From Streptomyces sp. JJ66 (GTDB taxonomy: Bacteria; Actinomycetota; Actinomycetes; Streptomycetales; Streptomycetaceae), in assembly GCF_019303495.1 (NCBI RefSeq), contig NZ_JAEVFI010000005.1, forward strand, positions 153,313-217,312: 64,000 nucleotides of DNA. The letters are read 5' to 3'. The notes below the pieces were generated by a model. That model ran no database searches. It saw nothing but the letters and a program-made list of their open reading frames with translations, and had not been told where the DNA came from. The position numbers and the translations under genes were made by a program. How positions within the stretch are numbered: position 1 is the first letter of the stretch; every line of letters starts with the position of its first letter. Below are positions 21,754 through 29,738 of the stretch, piece by piece.

Positions 21754-22050
21754 ATGCCTGGCATCACCCGCGAGGAGGTCGCCCACCTCGCGAAGCTGGC
21801 GCGCCTAGAGCTGAGCGCCGAAGAGCTCGAACACTTCGCCGGTCAGCTGGACGACATCATCGGAGCGGTCGCCGCCGTCTCCGAGGTCGCAGGCGAGGAC
21901 GTGCCGCCGACCTCCCACCCGCTGCCGCTGACCAACGTCATGCGCCCGGACGAGGTCCGTCCGGGCCTGACGCCCGAGCAGGCGCTCTCCGGCGCGCCCG
22001 CGCAGGAGCAGCAGCGCTTCAAGGTGCCGCAGATCCTGGGTGAGGAGTGA
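21754..22050 (+). CDS. gatC: Asp-tRNA(Asn)/Glu-tRNA(Gln) amidotransferase subunit C
   Basis: The 98-aa GatC subunit belts GatA and GatB together in the amidotransferase that converts Glu-tRNA(Gln) or Asp-tRNA(Asn) to the correct amide. Family features are the N-terminal [18 protein letters not shown] helix and the central [16 protein letters not shown] segment. The ATG at 21754 follows AAGGAACC. It is the first gene of the gat operon, five bases before gatA. Confidence 0.96.
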   Translation: MPGITREEVAHLAKLARLELSAEELEHFAGQLDDIIGAVAAVSEVAGEDVPPTSHPLPLTNVMRPDEVRPGLTPEQALSGAPAQEQQRFKVPQILGEE

Positions 22051-22055
22051 GCGAG

Positions 22056-23549
22056 ATGACCGATCTGACCAAGCTCACCGCGGCGCAGACCGCCGAGCGC
22101 GTCGCCAGCGGCGAGAACACCGCCGTCGAGGTGACCGAAGCCCACCTGGCCCGCATCGAGGCCGTGGACGAGAAGGTGCACGCCTTCCTGCACGTGGACC
22201 GCGAAGGCGCGCTGGCCGCCGCCCGCCGCGTGGACGACAAGCGCGCCGCGGGCGAGCGGCTGGGTCCGCTGGCCGGGGTGCCCCTGGCGCTGAAGGACAT
22301 CTTCACCACCGAGGGCATGCCCACCACCGTCGGCTCCAAGATCCTCGAAGGCTGGCTCCCGCCCTACGACGCGACGCTCACCCGGCGCCTGCGGGACGCC
22401 GACGTCGTCATCCTGGGCAAGACCAACATGGACGAGTTCGCCATGGGCTCCTCCACCGAGAACAGCGCCTACGGCCCCACCGGCAACCCGTGGGACCTCA
22501 CCCGTATCCCGGGCGGCTCCGGCGGCGGTTCCTCGGCCGCGCTGGCCTCCTTCCAGGCGCCGCTGGCCGTCGGCACCGATACCGGCGGCTCGATCCGCCA
22601 GCCCGCCGCCGTCACCGGCACCGTGGGTGTCAAGCCGACCTACGGCGGCGTCTCCCGCTACGGCATGGTCGCCTTCTCCTCCTCCCTCGACCAGGGCGGC
22701 CCCTGCGCGCGCACCGTGCTGGACGCCGCGCTGCTGCACGAGGTGATCGCCGGGCACGACCCGCTGGACTCCACCTCCATCGACGCGCCCGTCCCGGCCG
22801 TGGTCGAGGCCGCCCGCTCCGGTGACGTGCGCGGGCTGCGCGTCGGCGTCGTCACGGAGTTCTCCGGTGAGGGCTACCAGGCCGGGGTGATGCGGCGGTT
22901 CACCGAATCGGTGGACCTGCTGCGCGAACTGGGCGCCGAGGTGGTGGAGATCTCCTGCCCCTCGTTCACCAAGGCGCTCGCCGCCTACTACCTCATCGCG
23001 CCGAGTGAGTGCTCCTCCAACCTGGCCCGCTTCGACGCCATGCGCTACGGCCTGCGCGTCGGCGACGACGGCACCCGCTCCGCGGAGGAGGTCACCGCGA
23101 TCACCCGCGCGGAGGGCTTCGGCGCCGAGGTCAAGCGCCGCATCATGCTGGGCACCTACGCGCTCAGCTCCGGCTACTACGACGCCTACTACGGCTCCGC
23201 GCAGAAGGTGCGCACGCTGATCACCCGCGACTTCCAGCGGGCGTTCGAGTCCGTGGACGTCCTGGTGTCCCCGACGACGCCGACGACCGCGTTCCCGATC
23301 GGCGAGCGCGCCGATGACCCGATGGCGATGTATCTCGCCGACCTGTGCACCATCCCGTCCAACCTGGCCGGCAACGCCGCCATGTCGCTGCCCTGCGGCC
23401 TGGCCCCGGAGGACGGGCTTCCGGTGGGCCTGCAGATCATCGCGCCCGCCATGGCTGATGACCGTCTCTACCGGGTAGGCGCCGCCGTCGAAGCCGCCTT
23501 CCACACCCGGTGGGGGCACCCGCTGCTTGAGGAGGCACCCGTCCTGTGA
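22056..23549 (+). CDS. gatA: Asp-tRNA(Asn)/Glu-tRNA(Gln) amidotransferase subunit A
   Basis: Glutamine-hydrolysing subunit that releases ammonia for transamidation by GatB. The 497-aa protein has the amidase-signature Ser-cisSer-Lys set: Lys in [11 protein letters not shown], the Gly/Ser-rich loop [12 protein letters not shown] and [10 protein letters not shown] with the nucleophile Ser. The ATG at 22056 is preferred over the GTG at 22047 because GAGGAG at the gatC end is correctly spaced. Its TGA overlaps the next small ORF's GTG. Confidence 0.96.
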   Translation: MTDLTKLTAAQTAERVASGENTAVEVTEAHLARIEAVDEKVHAFLHVDREGALAAARRVDDKRAAGERLGPLAGVPLALKDIFTTEGMPTTVGSKILEGWLPPYDATLTRRLRDADVVILGKTNMDEFAMGSSTENSAYGPTGNPWDLTRIPGGSGGGSSAALASFQAPLAVGTDTGGSIRQPAAVTGTVGVKPTYGGVSRYGMVAFSSSLDQGGPCARTVLDAALLHEVIAGHDPLDSTSIDAPVPAVVEAARSGDVRGLRVGVVTEFSGEGYQAGVMRRFTESVDLLRELGAEVVEISCPSFTKALAAYYLIAPSECSSNLARFDAMRYGLRVGDDGTRSAEEVTAITRAEGFGAEVKRRIMLGTYALSSGYYDAYYGSAQKVRTLITRDFQRAFESVDVLVSPTTPTTAFPIGERADDPMAMYLADLCTIPSNLAGNAAMSLPCGLAPEDGLPVGLQIIAPAMADDRLYRVGAAVEAAFHTRWGHPLLEEAPVL

Positions 23550-23788
23550 ACGCCATCAAGAAGGCCCGCCGCTACAAGAAGTCCAAGGCTGGCACCTACA
23601 TCTCCATCGGCACCTCGCTGTTCGGCGCGATCAGCGTCGCCAAGCAGGTCAAGCAGGCGCGCAGCGACAAGGACACGCTCGTGCTCGCCGACGCCGTCAT
23701 CTCGGCCGCGGCCATCACCACCGGTGTGCTGATCCTGCTGCGCGAGCTGCGCAACTGGAACAGCGACGACATCCTCACCGGCGACTGA
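23546..23788 (+). CDS. Small conserved membrane-associated protein within the gat operon
   Basis: An 80-aa basic protein overlapping the gatA stop by four bases (GTGA). It starts [17 protein letters not shown] and has two weakly hydrophobic stretches ([14 protein letters not shown] and [22 protein letters not shown]). A short membrane hairpin or amphipathic protein is likely. No function is recognised. The same gene sits between gatA and gatB in S. coelicolor as I recall, which argues for a real, conserved product. Confidence 0.8.
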   Translation: MNAIKKARRYKKSKAGTYISIGTSLFGAISVAKQVKQARSDKDTLVLADAVISAAAITTGVLILLRELRNWNSDDILTGD

Positions 23789-23808
23789 CCCGGAAAGGCT
23801 CCACCACC

Positions 23809-25317
23809 GTGACCGTCACCGACCTGGTGTCGTACGAGGACGCCCTGGCCTCCTACGACCCCGTCATGGGCCTGGAGGTCCATGTTGAACTCGGCACCCG
23901 TACCAAGATGTTCTGCGGCTGCGCCACCGCCCTCGGCGCCCCGGCCAACGCGCAGACCTGCCCCACCTGCCTCGGCCTGCCCGGTTCGCTGCCCGTGGTC
24001 AACGCCACGGCCGTCGAGTCCGCCGTGCGCATCGGCCTGGCGCTGAACTGCTCGATCGCGCAGTGGTGCCGCTTCGCCCGGAAGAACTACTTCTATCCGG
24101 ACATGCCGAAGAACTTCCAGACCTCCCAGTACGACGAGCCCATCGCCTTCGACGGCTACCTCGACGTGCAGCTGGAGGACGGCGAGGTCTTCCGCGTCGG
24201 CATCGAACGCGCGCACATGGAGGAGGACACCGGCAAGTCGACGCACATCGGCGGCGCGACGGGCCGCATCCACGGCGCCTCGCACTCGCTGCTCGACTAC
24301 AACCGGGCCGGTATCCCGCTCATCGAGATCGTCACCAAGCCGATCACCGGCGCGGGGGAGCGGGCGCCACAGGTCGCGCGTGCCTACGTCGCCGAGCTGC
24401 GGGAGCTGATCCGGGCGCTGGGCGTGTCCGAGGCCCGCATGGAGATGGGCCAGCTGCGCTGCGACGTCAACCTGTCGCTGATGCCCAAGGGCGCGGAGCG
24501 CTTCGGCACCCGCAGCGAGACCAAGAACGTCAACTCGCTGCGCAGCGTCGAGCGCGCCGCCCGCTACGAGATCCAGCGGCACGCCGCCGTCCTCGGCGGC
24601 GGCGGCGTCATCGTGCAGGAGACACGCCACTTCCACGAGGACGACGGCAGCACCACCTCCGGCCGGGTCAAGGAGGAAGCGGAGGACTACCGCTACTTCC
24701 CCGAGCCCGACCTCGTGCCCGTCGCGCCGTCACCCGAGTGGGTGCTGAAGCTCAAGGGCGGCCTGCCCGAGCTGCCCCGGCTGCGCCGCAACCGGCTGCG
24801 GGAGGAGTGGGGCATCTCCGAGCACGAGATGCAGTCCGTGCTCAACGCCGGTGCGCTGGATGCGATCCTGGCCTCCATCGCCGCCGGTGCCCCCGCCGAC
24901 CAGGCCCGCAAGTGGTGGATGGGCGAACTGGCCCGGCGCGCCAACGAGGACGGCACCGAGCTGTCCGCGCTGCCCATCACACCCGAGCAGGTCGCCCGGG
25001 TGTGCGCGCTGGTGGCCGAGGGCTCGCTCAACGACAAGCTGGCGCGGCAGACCATCGAGGGCGTCCTCGCCGGTGAGGGCGACCCCGACCAGGTGGTCGA
25101 GGCGCGCGGGCTGAAGGTCGTCTCGGACGAGGGCGCGCTCGGCACCGCCGTGGACGAGGCGATCGCGGGCAACCCGGCGATCGCCGACAAGATCCGCGGC
25201 GGCAAGGTCGCGGCAGCCGGGGCGCTGGTGGGCGCGGTCATGAAGGCCACCCGGGGCCAGGCCGACGCCGCCCGCGTCCGCGAGCTGATCCTGGAGAAAC
25301 TGGGCGCCCAGGGCTGA
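23809..25317 (+). CDS. gatB: Asp-tRNA(Asn)/Glu-tRNA(Gln) amidotransferase subunit B
   Basis: GatB activates the mischarged tRNA-bound Glu/Asp and transfers ammonia from GatA. The 502-aa product has [18 protein letters not shown] and [16 protein letters not shown], giving the zinc-binding Cys pairs, then CDVNLSL and the C-terminal YqeY/tail domain. The GTG at 23809 follows GGAAAGG. It is the last gene of the gat operon, followed 21 bp later by a 16-bp perfect stem. Confidence 0.96.
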   Translation: MTVTDLVSYEDALASYDPVMGLEVHVELGTRTKMFCGCATALGAPANAQTCPTCLGLPGSLPVVNATAVESAVRIGLALNCSIAQWCRFARKNYFYPDMPKNFQTSQYDEPIAFDGYLDVQLEDGEVFRVGIERAHMEEDTGKSTHIGGATGRIHGASHSLLDYNRAGIPLIEIVTKPITGAGERAPQVARAYVAELRELIRALGVSEARMEMGQLRCDVNLSLMPKGAERFGTRSETKNVNSLRSVERAARYEIQRHAAVLGGGGVIVQETRHFHEDDGSTTSGRVKEEAEDYRYFPEPDLVPVAPSPEWVLKLKGGLPELPRLRRNRLREEWGISEHEMQSVLNAGALDAILASIAAGAPADQARKWWMGELARRANEDGTELSALPITPEQVARVCALVAEGSLNDKLARQTIEGVLAGEGDPDQVVEARGLKVVSDEGALGTAVDEAIAGNPAIADKIRGGKVAAAGALVGAVMKATRGQADAARVRELILEKLGAQG

Positions 25318-25338
25318 CCGGCACGCACCCCTGGAACA

Positions 25339-25374
25339 CCGGACGGGCTGGACCGCTGGGTCCAGCCCGTCCGG
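25339..25374 (+). terminator. Terminator hairpin after gatB
   Basis: A perfect 16-bp stem (25339-25354 with 25359-25374) and a GCTG loop, starting 22 bp after the gatB stop. There is no U-tract, as usual for Streptomyces hairpin terminators. It separates the gat operon from the scarred region that follows. Confidence 0.85.
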
Positions 25375-25417
25375 CGTGCGCGGAGCCGCCCCGCCGCCCG
25401 CCGGGCGCCACCCCGGC

Positions 25418-25581
25418 AGTGCCGCGTCAGTCAGGGTTTGCCCGTTAAGGAGCGGCGTCCGGTGCGGTGCATCGCAAGGCGCCGGATCGGCCTCGTAGTG
25501 GGCCTACTCGGTCGATTCGGCAACGCCGCGAGGCGCCGTGCCGGGCGTCGCGACGGGGCGAACCTTGGCTGACGCGGCACT
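25418..25581. mobile_element. 164-bp MITE-like element with terminal inverted repeats
   Basis: The ends AGTGCCGCGTCAG (25418-25430) and CTGACGCGGCACT (25569-25581) are perfect inverted repeats. Similarity continues inward for about 28 bp with three mismatches and one indel. The interior has no ORF but contains further partial dyads. It lies between the gatB terminator and a small ORF. This fits a non-autonomous transposable element. No clear target-site duplication is visible, so an abundant intergenic palindrome is the alternative. Confidence 0.6.
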
Positions 25582-25585
25582 AAGA

Positions 25586-25615
25586 CCTAAGGCACGCCGC
25601 CGCCTCACCTAAGGC
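25586..25615. promoter_or_regulatory. Direct repeat of CCTAAGGC, 22 bp apart
   Basis: Two copies of CCTAAGGC (25586-25593 and 25608-25615) start 22 bp apart, about two helical turns, roughly 100 bp before the small ORF at 25717. This could be a regulator site. Nothing else in the spacer identifies the factor. Confidence 0.3.
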
Positions 25616-25716
25616 GTCCTGGGCACCAAGATCGGGCAGTCACCCGATCCGCCGTGGCTACCTCAGAGCGCAGTCTTGACGGTGTCACACCGCAAGCCTG
25701 ACGAGGGGGAGCCACC

Positions 25717-25878
25717 ATGTATCAGGAGATCCTGGCCCACCAAGCCCGCATCGCCCAGCTGCGTGCCGAGGCCGAACAGCAGCGTCTGATCAACACCGTA
25801 CGGCGGCAGCGCAAGGACACGGCACGGCAGGAGAGCCTCGCCGCGCGCCTGCGCGAGCGCTGGACCAAGGCCGCCTGA
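25717..25878 (+). CDS. Small helical hypothetical protein, 53 aa
   Basis: The ATG at 25717 is preceded by GAGGGGGAGCC, a strong ribosome binding site. The 53-aa product is highly charged and alanine-rich (MYQEILAHQARIAQLRAEAE, then RRQRKDTARQ and LRERWTKAA), predicted to be one long amphipathic or coiled-coil helix. It lies 32 bp before the truncated LuxR-type gene on the same strand and may be cotranscribed with it. Function is unknown. Confidence 0.65.
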   Translation: MYQEILAHQARIAQLRAEAEQQRLINTVRRQRKDTARQESLAARLRERWTKAA

Positions 25879-25910
25879 GCGCTCCGCCCGGCGCGAAAAC
25901 CCTTGCCCCG

Positions 25911-26766
25911 ATGTCCGCGCCCTATGCGATGCTCGGCGACGTGCACGCCTCCAGCATCAGCCCCGTGTTCGTCGGCCGAGACGCCGAACTGACCCAGCTC
26001 ACCGACGCGCTCGCCCGCGCTGCCGCGGGCGAGCCGCAGGTGCTGGTGGTAGGCGGCGAGGCCGGGGTGGGCAAGACGCGGCTGCTGGAGGAGTTCTTCA
26101 CCGCCGCCCGCCGCACCGGCGCCGTCACCGCGCTCGGCGGCTGCATCGAGATCGGTGCCGACGGGCTGCCGTTCGCCCCCGTCTCCACCGTGCTGCGCTC
26201 GCTGCACCGCGGGCTGGGCGACGAGCTGACGGCCGCCGCGGCCGGGCAAGAGGGCGAGCTGGCCCGGCTGCTGCCCGAAGTGGGCGAACCCACCCACCAG
26301 TTCCACGACGAGGACGGACGCGCCCGCCTCTTCGAGCTGACCGCCCGGCTGCTGGAGTCCCTCTCCCGCGAGCGCACCCTCGTGCTCGCGGTGGAAGACC
26401 TGCACTGGGCCGACCGCTCCACCCGCGAGCTGCTGGCCTACCTCTTCCGCTCCCTGCACCACGCCCGCCTGGTGCTCGTCGCCAGCTACCGCTCCGACGA
26501 CATTCACCGCCGCCACCCGCTGCGCCCGTTCCTGGCCGAGGTGGACCGCCTGCGCACCGTGCGGCGCCTGGAGCTGCCCCGGCTGAACAAGGAGGAGGTG
26601 CGCGGCCAGATAGCGGGCATCCAGGGCGTGCCGGAGCCGCCCCGCGAGCTGGTGGACCAGATCTTCCAGCGCTCGGAGGGCAACCCGTTCTTCGTCGAGG
26701 AGCTGACCGCCACCTGCGCCAGCTGCGACATCAGCGACTCGCTGCGCGACCTGCTGCTCGTGCCGC
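25911..26766 (+). pseudogene. LuxR/LAL-family ATPase regulator, truncated by an IS605-type element
   Basis: The first ~285 codons encode the AAA-type ATPase of a large LuxR (LAL/MalT-like) regulator. It has FVGRDAEL, Walker A (GGEAGVGKTRLL), Walker B (LVLAVEDLHWAD) and a later RSEGNPFFVEEL. A normal member is about 900-1000 aa with TPR repeats and a C-terminal LuxR helix-turn-helix. Here sequence identity to the family stops after DSLRDLLLV, at the junction with an antisense tnpA fragment. No HTH region is found on the far side of the insertion, so the rest was deleted. The open frame continues through the tnpA remnant to 27008, but that part is not coding for this family. Confidence 0.85.
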
Positions 26767-27033
26767 CGGGAAGATACGCCCTTGAGGCTGTTGACCAGCT
26801 TGGACACGGCGGCCTTCGGCGGGAAGTTCACGAGCAGGCGGACGTGGTTGTTTCGCCGTTGAACTCGACCAGCTCGGCCTCGAAGTCCTTGCACACGGCT
26901 CGCATGATCTCCTCACACCGCGTCAGGTGCCGGGCGGTGAAAACCTTGTGCCGGTACTTCGTCACCAAACCAAGTGGACATGCATGCGGAAGACACAATG
27001 ACGACTAGCACGAACGTTCTCATCAGTACCCAT
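26766..27033 (-). pseudogene. Y1 transposase TnpA remnant (IS200/IS605)
   Basis: Reading from the ATG at 27033 gives MHVHLVW and then a stop at 26962-26964. The family sequence resumes one frame over (VTKYRHKVFTARHL, then CEEIMRAVCKDFEAELVEFNGE). It shifts again near 26850-26857 to NNHVRLLVNFPPKAAVSKLV, then SLKGVSSRR, where it ends. Thus there are two frameshifts. The second His of the HUH motif is Arg (HVR instead of HVH). The C-terminal catalytic Tyr helix is deleted. Confidence 0.85.
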
Positions 27034-27049
27034 AAACCAATTGTGTAGC

Positions 27050-28267
27050 GTGATCCGTGTGCAGCTTCGGTACAGCTTCCGCTTGTACCCGAGCGCCGGT
27101 CAGTGCACGGCGCTGGCGAGGGCGTTCGGGTGTGTGCGGGTGGTCTACAACGACGCGCTTCGCGCTCGGGAGACCGCTCGCAGCGAAGGCATGCCGTTCC
27201 CGAAGACCGGGGACCTGTCGAAGCAGCTCATCACAGAGGCGAAGAACACCCCGGAACGGGCGTGGCTCGGCGAGGTCTCGGCGGTCGTCCTCCAGCAGTC
27301 GCTGCGCGACCTGGATACGGCGTACCGGAACTTCTTCGACGGGCTGAAGGGCAAGCGCCCCCGCATGGGCGCACCCCGGTACAAGTCGAAGCGGGACACC
27401 CGGCAGTCGGTCCGGTTCACGGCGAACGCCCGCTGGTCGGTCACGCCGGGCGGGAAGCTGCGCCTGCCGAAGATCGGCGACGTCAAGGTGAAGTGGTCGC
27501 GGACGCTGCCCTCCGTGCCGTCTACGGTGACGGTGGTCAAGGACAGCGCGGGCCGGTACTTCGCGAGCTTCGTCGTGGAGACCGGCCGGGAGGAAGTTCT
27601 TCCCGAGGTCGCGCCCGAGGTGGGTATCGATCTCGGGCTCGGGCACTTCGTGGTCCTCTCGGACGGGACGAAGATCGACAGCCCGCGCTTCTGGCGCCGG
27701 GCCGAGAAGCGCTTGAAGAAGGCCCAGCGTTCCCTCTCCCGCAAGGAGAAGGGCAGCAAGAACCAGAACAAGGCCCGGCTGAAGGTCGCCCGCGCTCATG
27801 CGAAGGCGGCCGACGCACGCCGCGAGTTCCACCACCAGCTCTCCACCCGGCTGACCCGCGAGAACCAAGCGGTCGCTGTGGAGGACCTGGCGGTGAAGGG
27901 ACTCGCGCGTACACGTCTGGCCAAGTCCGTGCACGACGCCGGATGGTCGGCGTTCGTGTCGATGTTGGAGTACAAGGCCGCCCGGTACGGGCGCACCTTC
28001 GTGAAGATCGGCCGGTTCGAGCCGACTTCCCAGGTGTGCTCGCGGTGCGGCAGGAAGGACGGCCCCAAGCCGCTGAACGTCCGTGTGTGGACGTGTGGGG
28101 CGTGCGGGGCGGTCCTGGACCGGGACATCAACGCGGCGGTCAACGTCGCCAAGGCGGCCGGACTGGCCGTGACAGCCTGTGGAGCGCAGGTAAGACCGGG
28201 ACTCCTCCCGGCACCGCGCAGGGAAGCAGGAACCCACCCGACACCGCAGCCTTCAACGGCGCGGTAG
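27050..28267 (+). CDS. tnpB: TnpB RNA-guided nuclease of an IS605-type element
   Basis: The 405-aa protein has the TnpB layout: an N-terminal YSFRLYPSAGQ wedge start, then split RuvC and a zinc ribbon. The catalytic set appears complete: Asp194 in GIDLGLGHF, Glu278 in AVEDLAVKGLA and Asp359 in DRDINAAVNV. The ribbon is CSRCGRKD and CGACGAVL. TnpB proteins cut DNA guided by an omega-RNA made from the element's right end. No frameshift or early stop is present, in contrast to its dead tnpA neighbour. GTG at 27050 (VIRVQLRYSF) is the likely start; TTG at 27041 is an alternative. The C-terminal tail after CGAQ is low-complexity and overlaps the presumed omega-RNA. Confidence 0.93.
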   Translation: MIRVQLRYSFRLYPSAGQCTALARAFGCVRVVYNDALRARETARSEGMPFPKTGDLSKQLITEAKNTPERAWLGEVSAVVLQQSLRDLDTAYRNFFDGLKGKRPRMGAPRYKSKRDTRQSVRFTANARWSVTPGGKLRLPKIGDVKVKWSRTLPSVPSTVTVVKDSAGRYFASFVVETGREEVLPEVAPEVGIDLGLGHFVVLSDGTKIDSPRFWRRAEKRLKKAQRSLSRKEKGSKNQNKARLKVARAHAKAADARREFHHQLSTRLTRENQAVAVEDLAVKGLARTRLAKSVHDAGWSAFVSMLEYKAARYGRTFVKIGRFEPTSQVCSRCGRKDGPKPLNVRVWTCGACGAVLDRDINAAVNVAKAAGLAVTACGAQVRPGLLPAPRREAGTHPTPQPSTAR

Positions 28268-28325
28268 GCGGGAATCGCCGCCCCTCAGGGCGGCGAGGAT
28301 GTCAACTGGACGTGATCGAGGTAGC
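28140..28325 (+). ncRNA. Predicted omega-RNA (reRNA) and guide of TnpB
   Basis: In IS605/IS200-type elements the tnpB 3' end and the right end produce the guide RNA. Here the scaffold would end with the hairpin at 28276-28295 (stem CGCCGCCC/GGGCGGCG, loop CTCA) and AGGATGTCAAC. The flanking host DNA from about 28306 (TGGACGTGATCGAGGTAG) would act as guide. The 5' limit is a guess from family lengths; only the 3' part is sequence-supported. Confidence 0.5.
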
Positions 28326-28428
28326 GAGGTAGCGAGGCACTGCCGACGCTGCGCATGCTCCGCTTCCCCGCCGGGCGGCCCTCCCCGAGGGAGCCGGAAC
28401 CCGGCCCCGCGCGGGGGCACGCGGGCCG

Positions 28429-29478
28429 CTACCCGCGCGGCAGGACGGTGGACAGTACGGCGGGCAGTGACGTCCAGTCGGTGCTGGCGATCGTGGCGTG
28501 CGCCCCGGCCAGCTGGGCCACCCGGGACTGGGCCGCCTGCCGGTCCGGCTGACGTGGGTCCAGCGCGGGCGGCACCGCGTGGGCGTCCGTCATCACCAGC
28601 AGGTAGCCCCGGTCGGCGTACCAGCCGGTGTCGATGGAACCGGTGGTGTAGGCGGTGGCGTCGCCGTCGAAGACGACGAACCAGGGCCGCAGCGACGCGT
28701 CCTCGTACCGGGCCCGGGGGTCACCGGCGGTGGCCCGGTGCACGGCGGGGAACGCCGTCGCCGACCCGGCGGTGCCGTTCGCGGCCAGGGAGCGCAGGTG
28801 CCGGGCGTACTCGACGTCGGTCCACAGCGAGTCGAACGGGTTGGCCTGCTCCACCGTGCCCGGTATCAGGTGGATGAGGAACTTCCCCGCCAGCGCGTCC
28901 CGCGTGGGCCAGGCACCGGCCCGCGCCGCCGCGTCCAGCGTGGCGTGCTCGCCCAGCAGGTCGCCGGGGCGGAACAGCGCGTCGCCCAGTTCCCGGTCCA
29001 CCAGCGCGTCGAACGCGGCCGGGCCGCGCCCCGCCAGGCCGTTGAAGCCGTCCTTGAGCTCCACCTTGAGCAGCACCGGACGGTGCCCGGGGTTCGCCTC
29101 GTGCCAGGCGCGCAGGTCGGACAGGCAGCCGCCCAGGTTCTGGTCGCGGGCCTTGCTCCGCAGCTCGGCGGCGGTGTCGGCGTCCACGCAGTTGTTGTTG
29201 TTCCACAGCGGCGCGGCGTGCGAGACGCGCCAGCCCGGGCCGAAGCTGTTGGTCCACACGTCCAGTTCGAGCATCGCCGCGCCCGAGTCCAGGGCGTCGG
29301 CGAAGTAGGGGTAGCGGTCCTCCTCGTACGGGTTGTGCACGCCGACGCCGGTGGTCTGCGCGTAGGGCAGGGCGCCCGGGTCCGTCGTCCGTGGCGCGGC
29401 GTGCGCCGGGACGGCGGTGCCGGTAACGGTCAGCGCGGCCCCGAGCGCCGCTGCGGCCAGGGGGAGGGACGTACGCAC
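28429..29478 (-). CDS. Secreted phosphatidylinositol-specific phospholipase C-like protein (SaPLC1 type)
   Basis: A 349-aa exported protein with a Sec signal (TSLPLAAAALGAALTVTG, cleavage after AHA near residue 26). It then has a PI-PLC X-type barrel: VGVHNPYEED with the first catalytic His, LELDVWTN, SHAAPLW with the second His, and KVELKDGF. The Asn-rich loop WNNNNCVD and the Glu/Asp residues fit the calcium-dependent SaPLC1 group known from Streptomyces antibioticus. The expected reaction is cleavage of phosphatidylinositol or a related phosphodiester outside the cell. The GTG at 29478 is chosen for the signal peptide and AAGGCGG upstream. The in-frame extension to 29646 has no coding character. 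Confidence 0.85.
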   Translation of the reverse strand: MRTSLPLAAAALGAALTVTGTAVPAHAAPRTTDPGALPYAQTTGVGVHNPYEEDRYPYFADALDSGAAMLELDVWTNSFGPGWRVSHAAPLWNNNNCVDADTAAELRSKARDQNLGGCLSDLRAWHEANPGHRPVLLKVELKDGFNGLAGRGPAAFDALVDRELGDALFRPGDLLGEHATLDAAARAGAWPTRDALAGKFLIHLIPGTVEQANPFDSLWTDVEYARHLRSLAANGTAGSATAFPAVHRATAGDPRARYEDASLRPWFVVFDGDATAYTTGSIDTGWYADRGYLLVMTDAHAVPPALDPRQPDRQAAQSRVAQLAGAHATIASTDWTSLPAVLSTVLPRG

Positions 29479-29738
29479 GTATCTGCCGCCTTCGCTGTCG
29501 GTCCACGGGCCGTCGCGCTGCGAAGCGACCCAAAACAGCGTCAGGCTAAGCCAGTTGCCGTGAACGGGGGAGAGCGCCCCCGGGAACCTCCCCCGGAAAC
29601 CCCACGGAACCCCCGGAAGTTCGCGCGGGGAACAGGGGTGTGGCACGTCCGTGCCCGCACCGAACGCCGGTCAGCCGAAGGTGGGTTGCCGGTGGACGCC
29701 GGGCGGCCCGGGTGCTCCCGCCCGCTGCCGGTGGCCGG

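Larger units (their letters stand above)
26766..28306. mobile_element. IS200/IS605-family element, left end lost
   Basis: Divergent tnpA remnant (26766-27033, minus) and tnpB (27050-28267, plus) have the IS605 arrangement. The right end is recognised by the hairpin at 28276-28295 followed by AGGATGTCAAC, as in many actinobacterial TnpB elements. The left end and the 3' half of tnpA are missing. The junction with the LuxR-type gene is near 26766. The element cannot move by itself. Confidence 0.85.

Noticed and set aside
26767-27008. Continuation of the LuxR-type frame to 27008
   Set aside because: This part is the antisense of the tnpA remnant, so it is not part of the regulator protein.
29555-29565. 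PHO-box-like GTTCACGGCAA (minus strand) upstream of the PI-PLC gene
   Set aside because: One half fits a PhoP direct-repeat unit but the adjacent unit does not. A single 11-mer is too weak to call.
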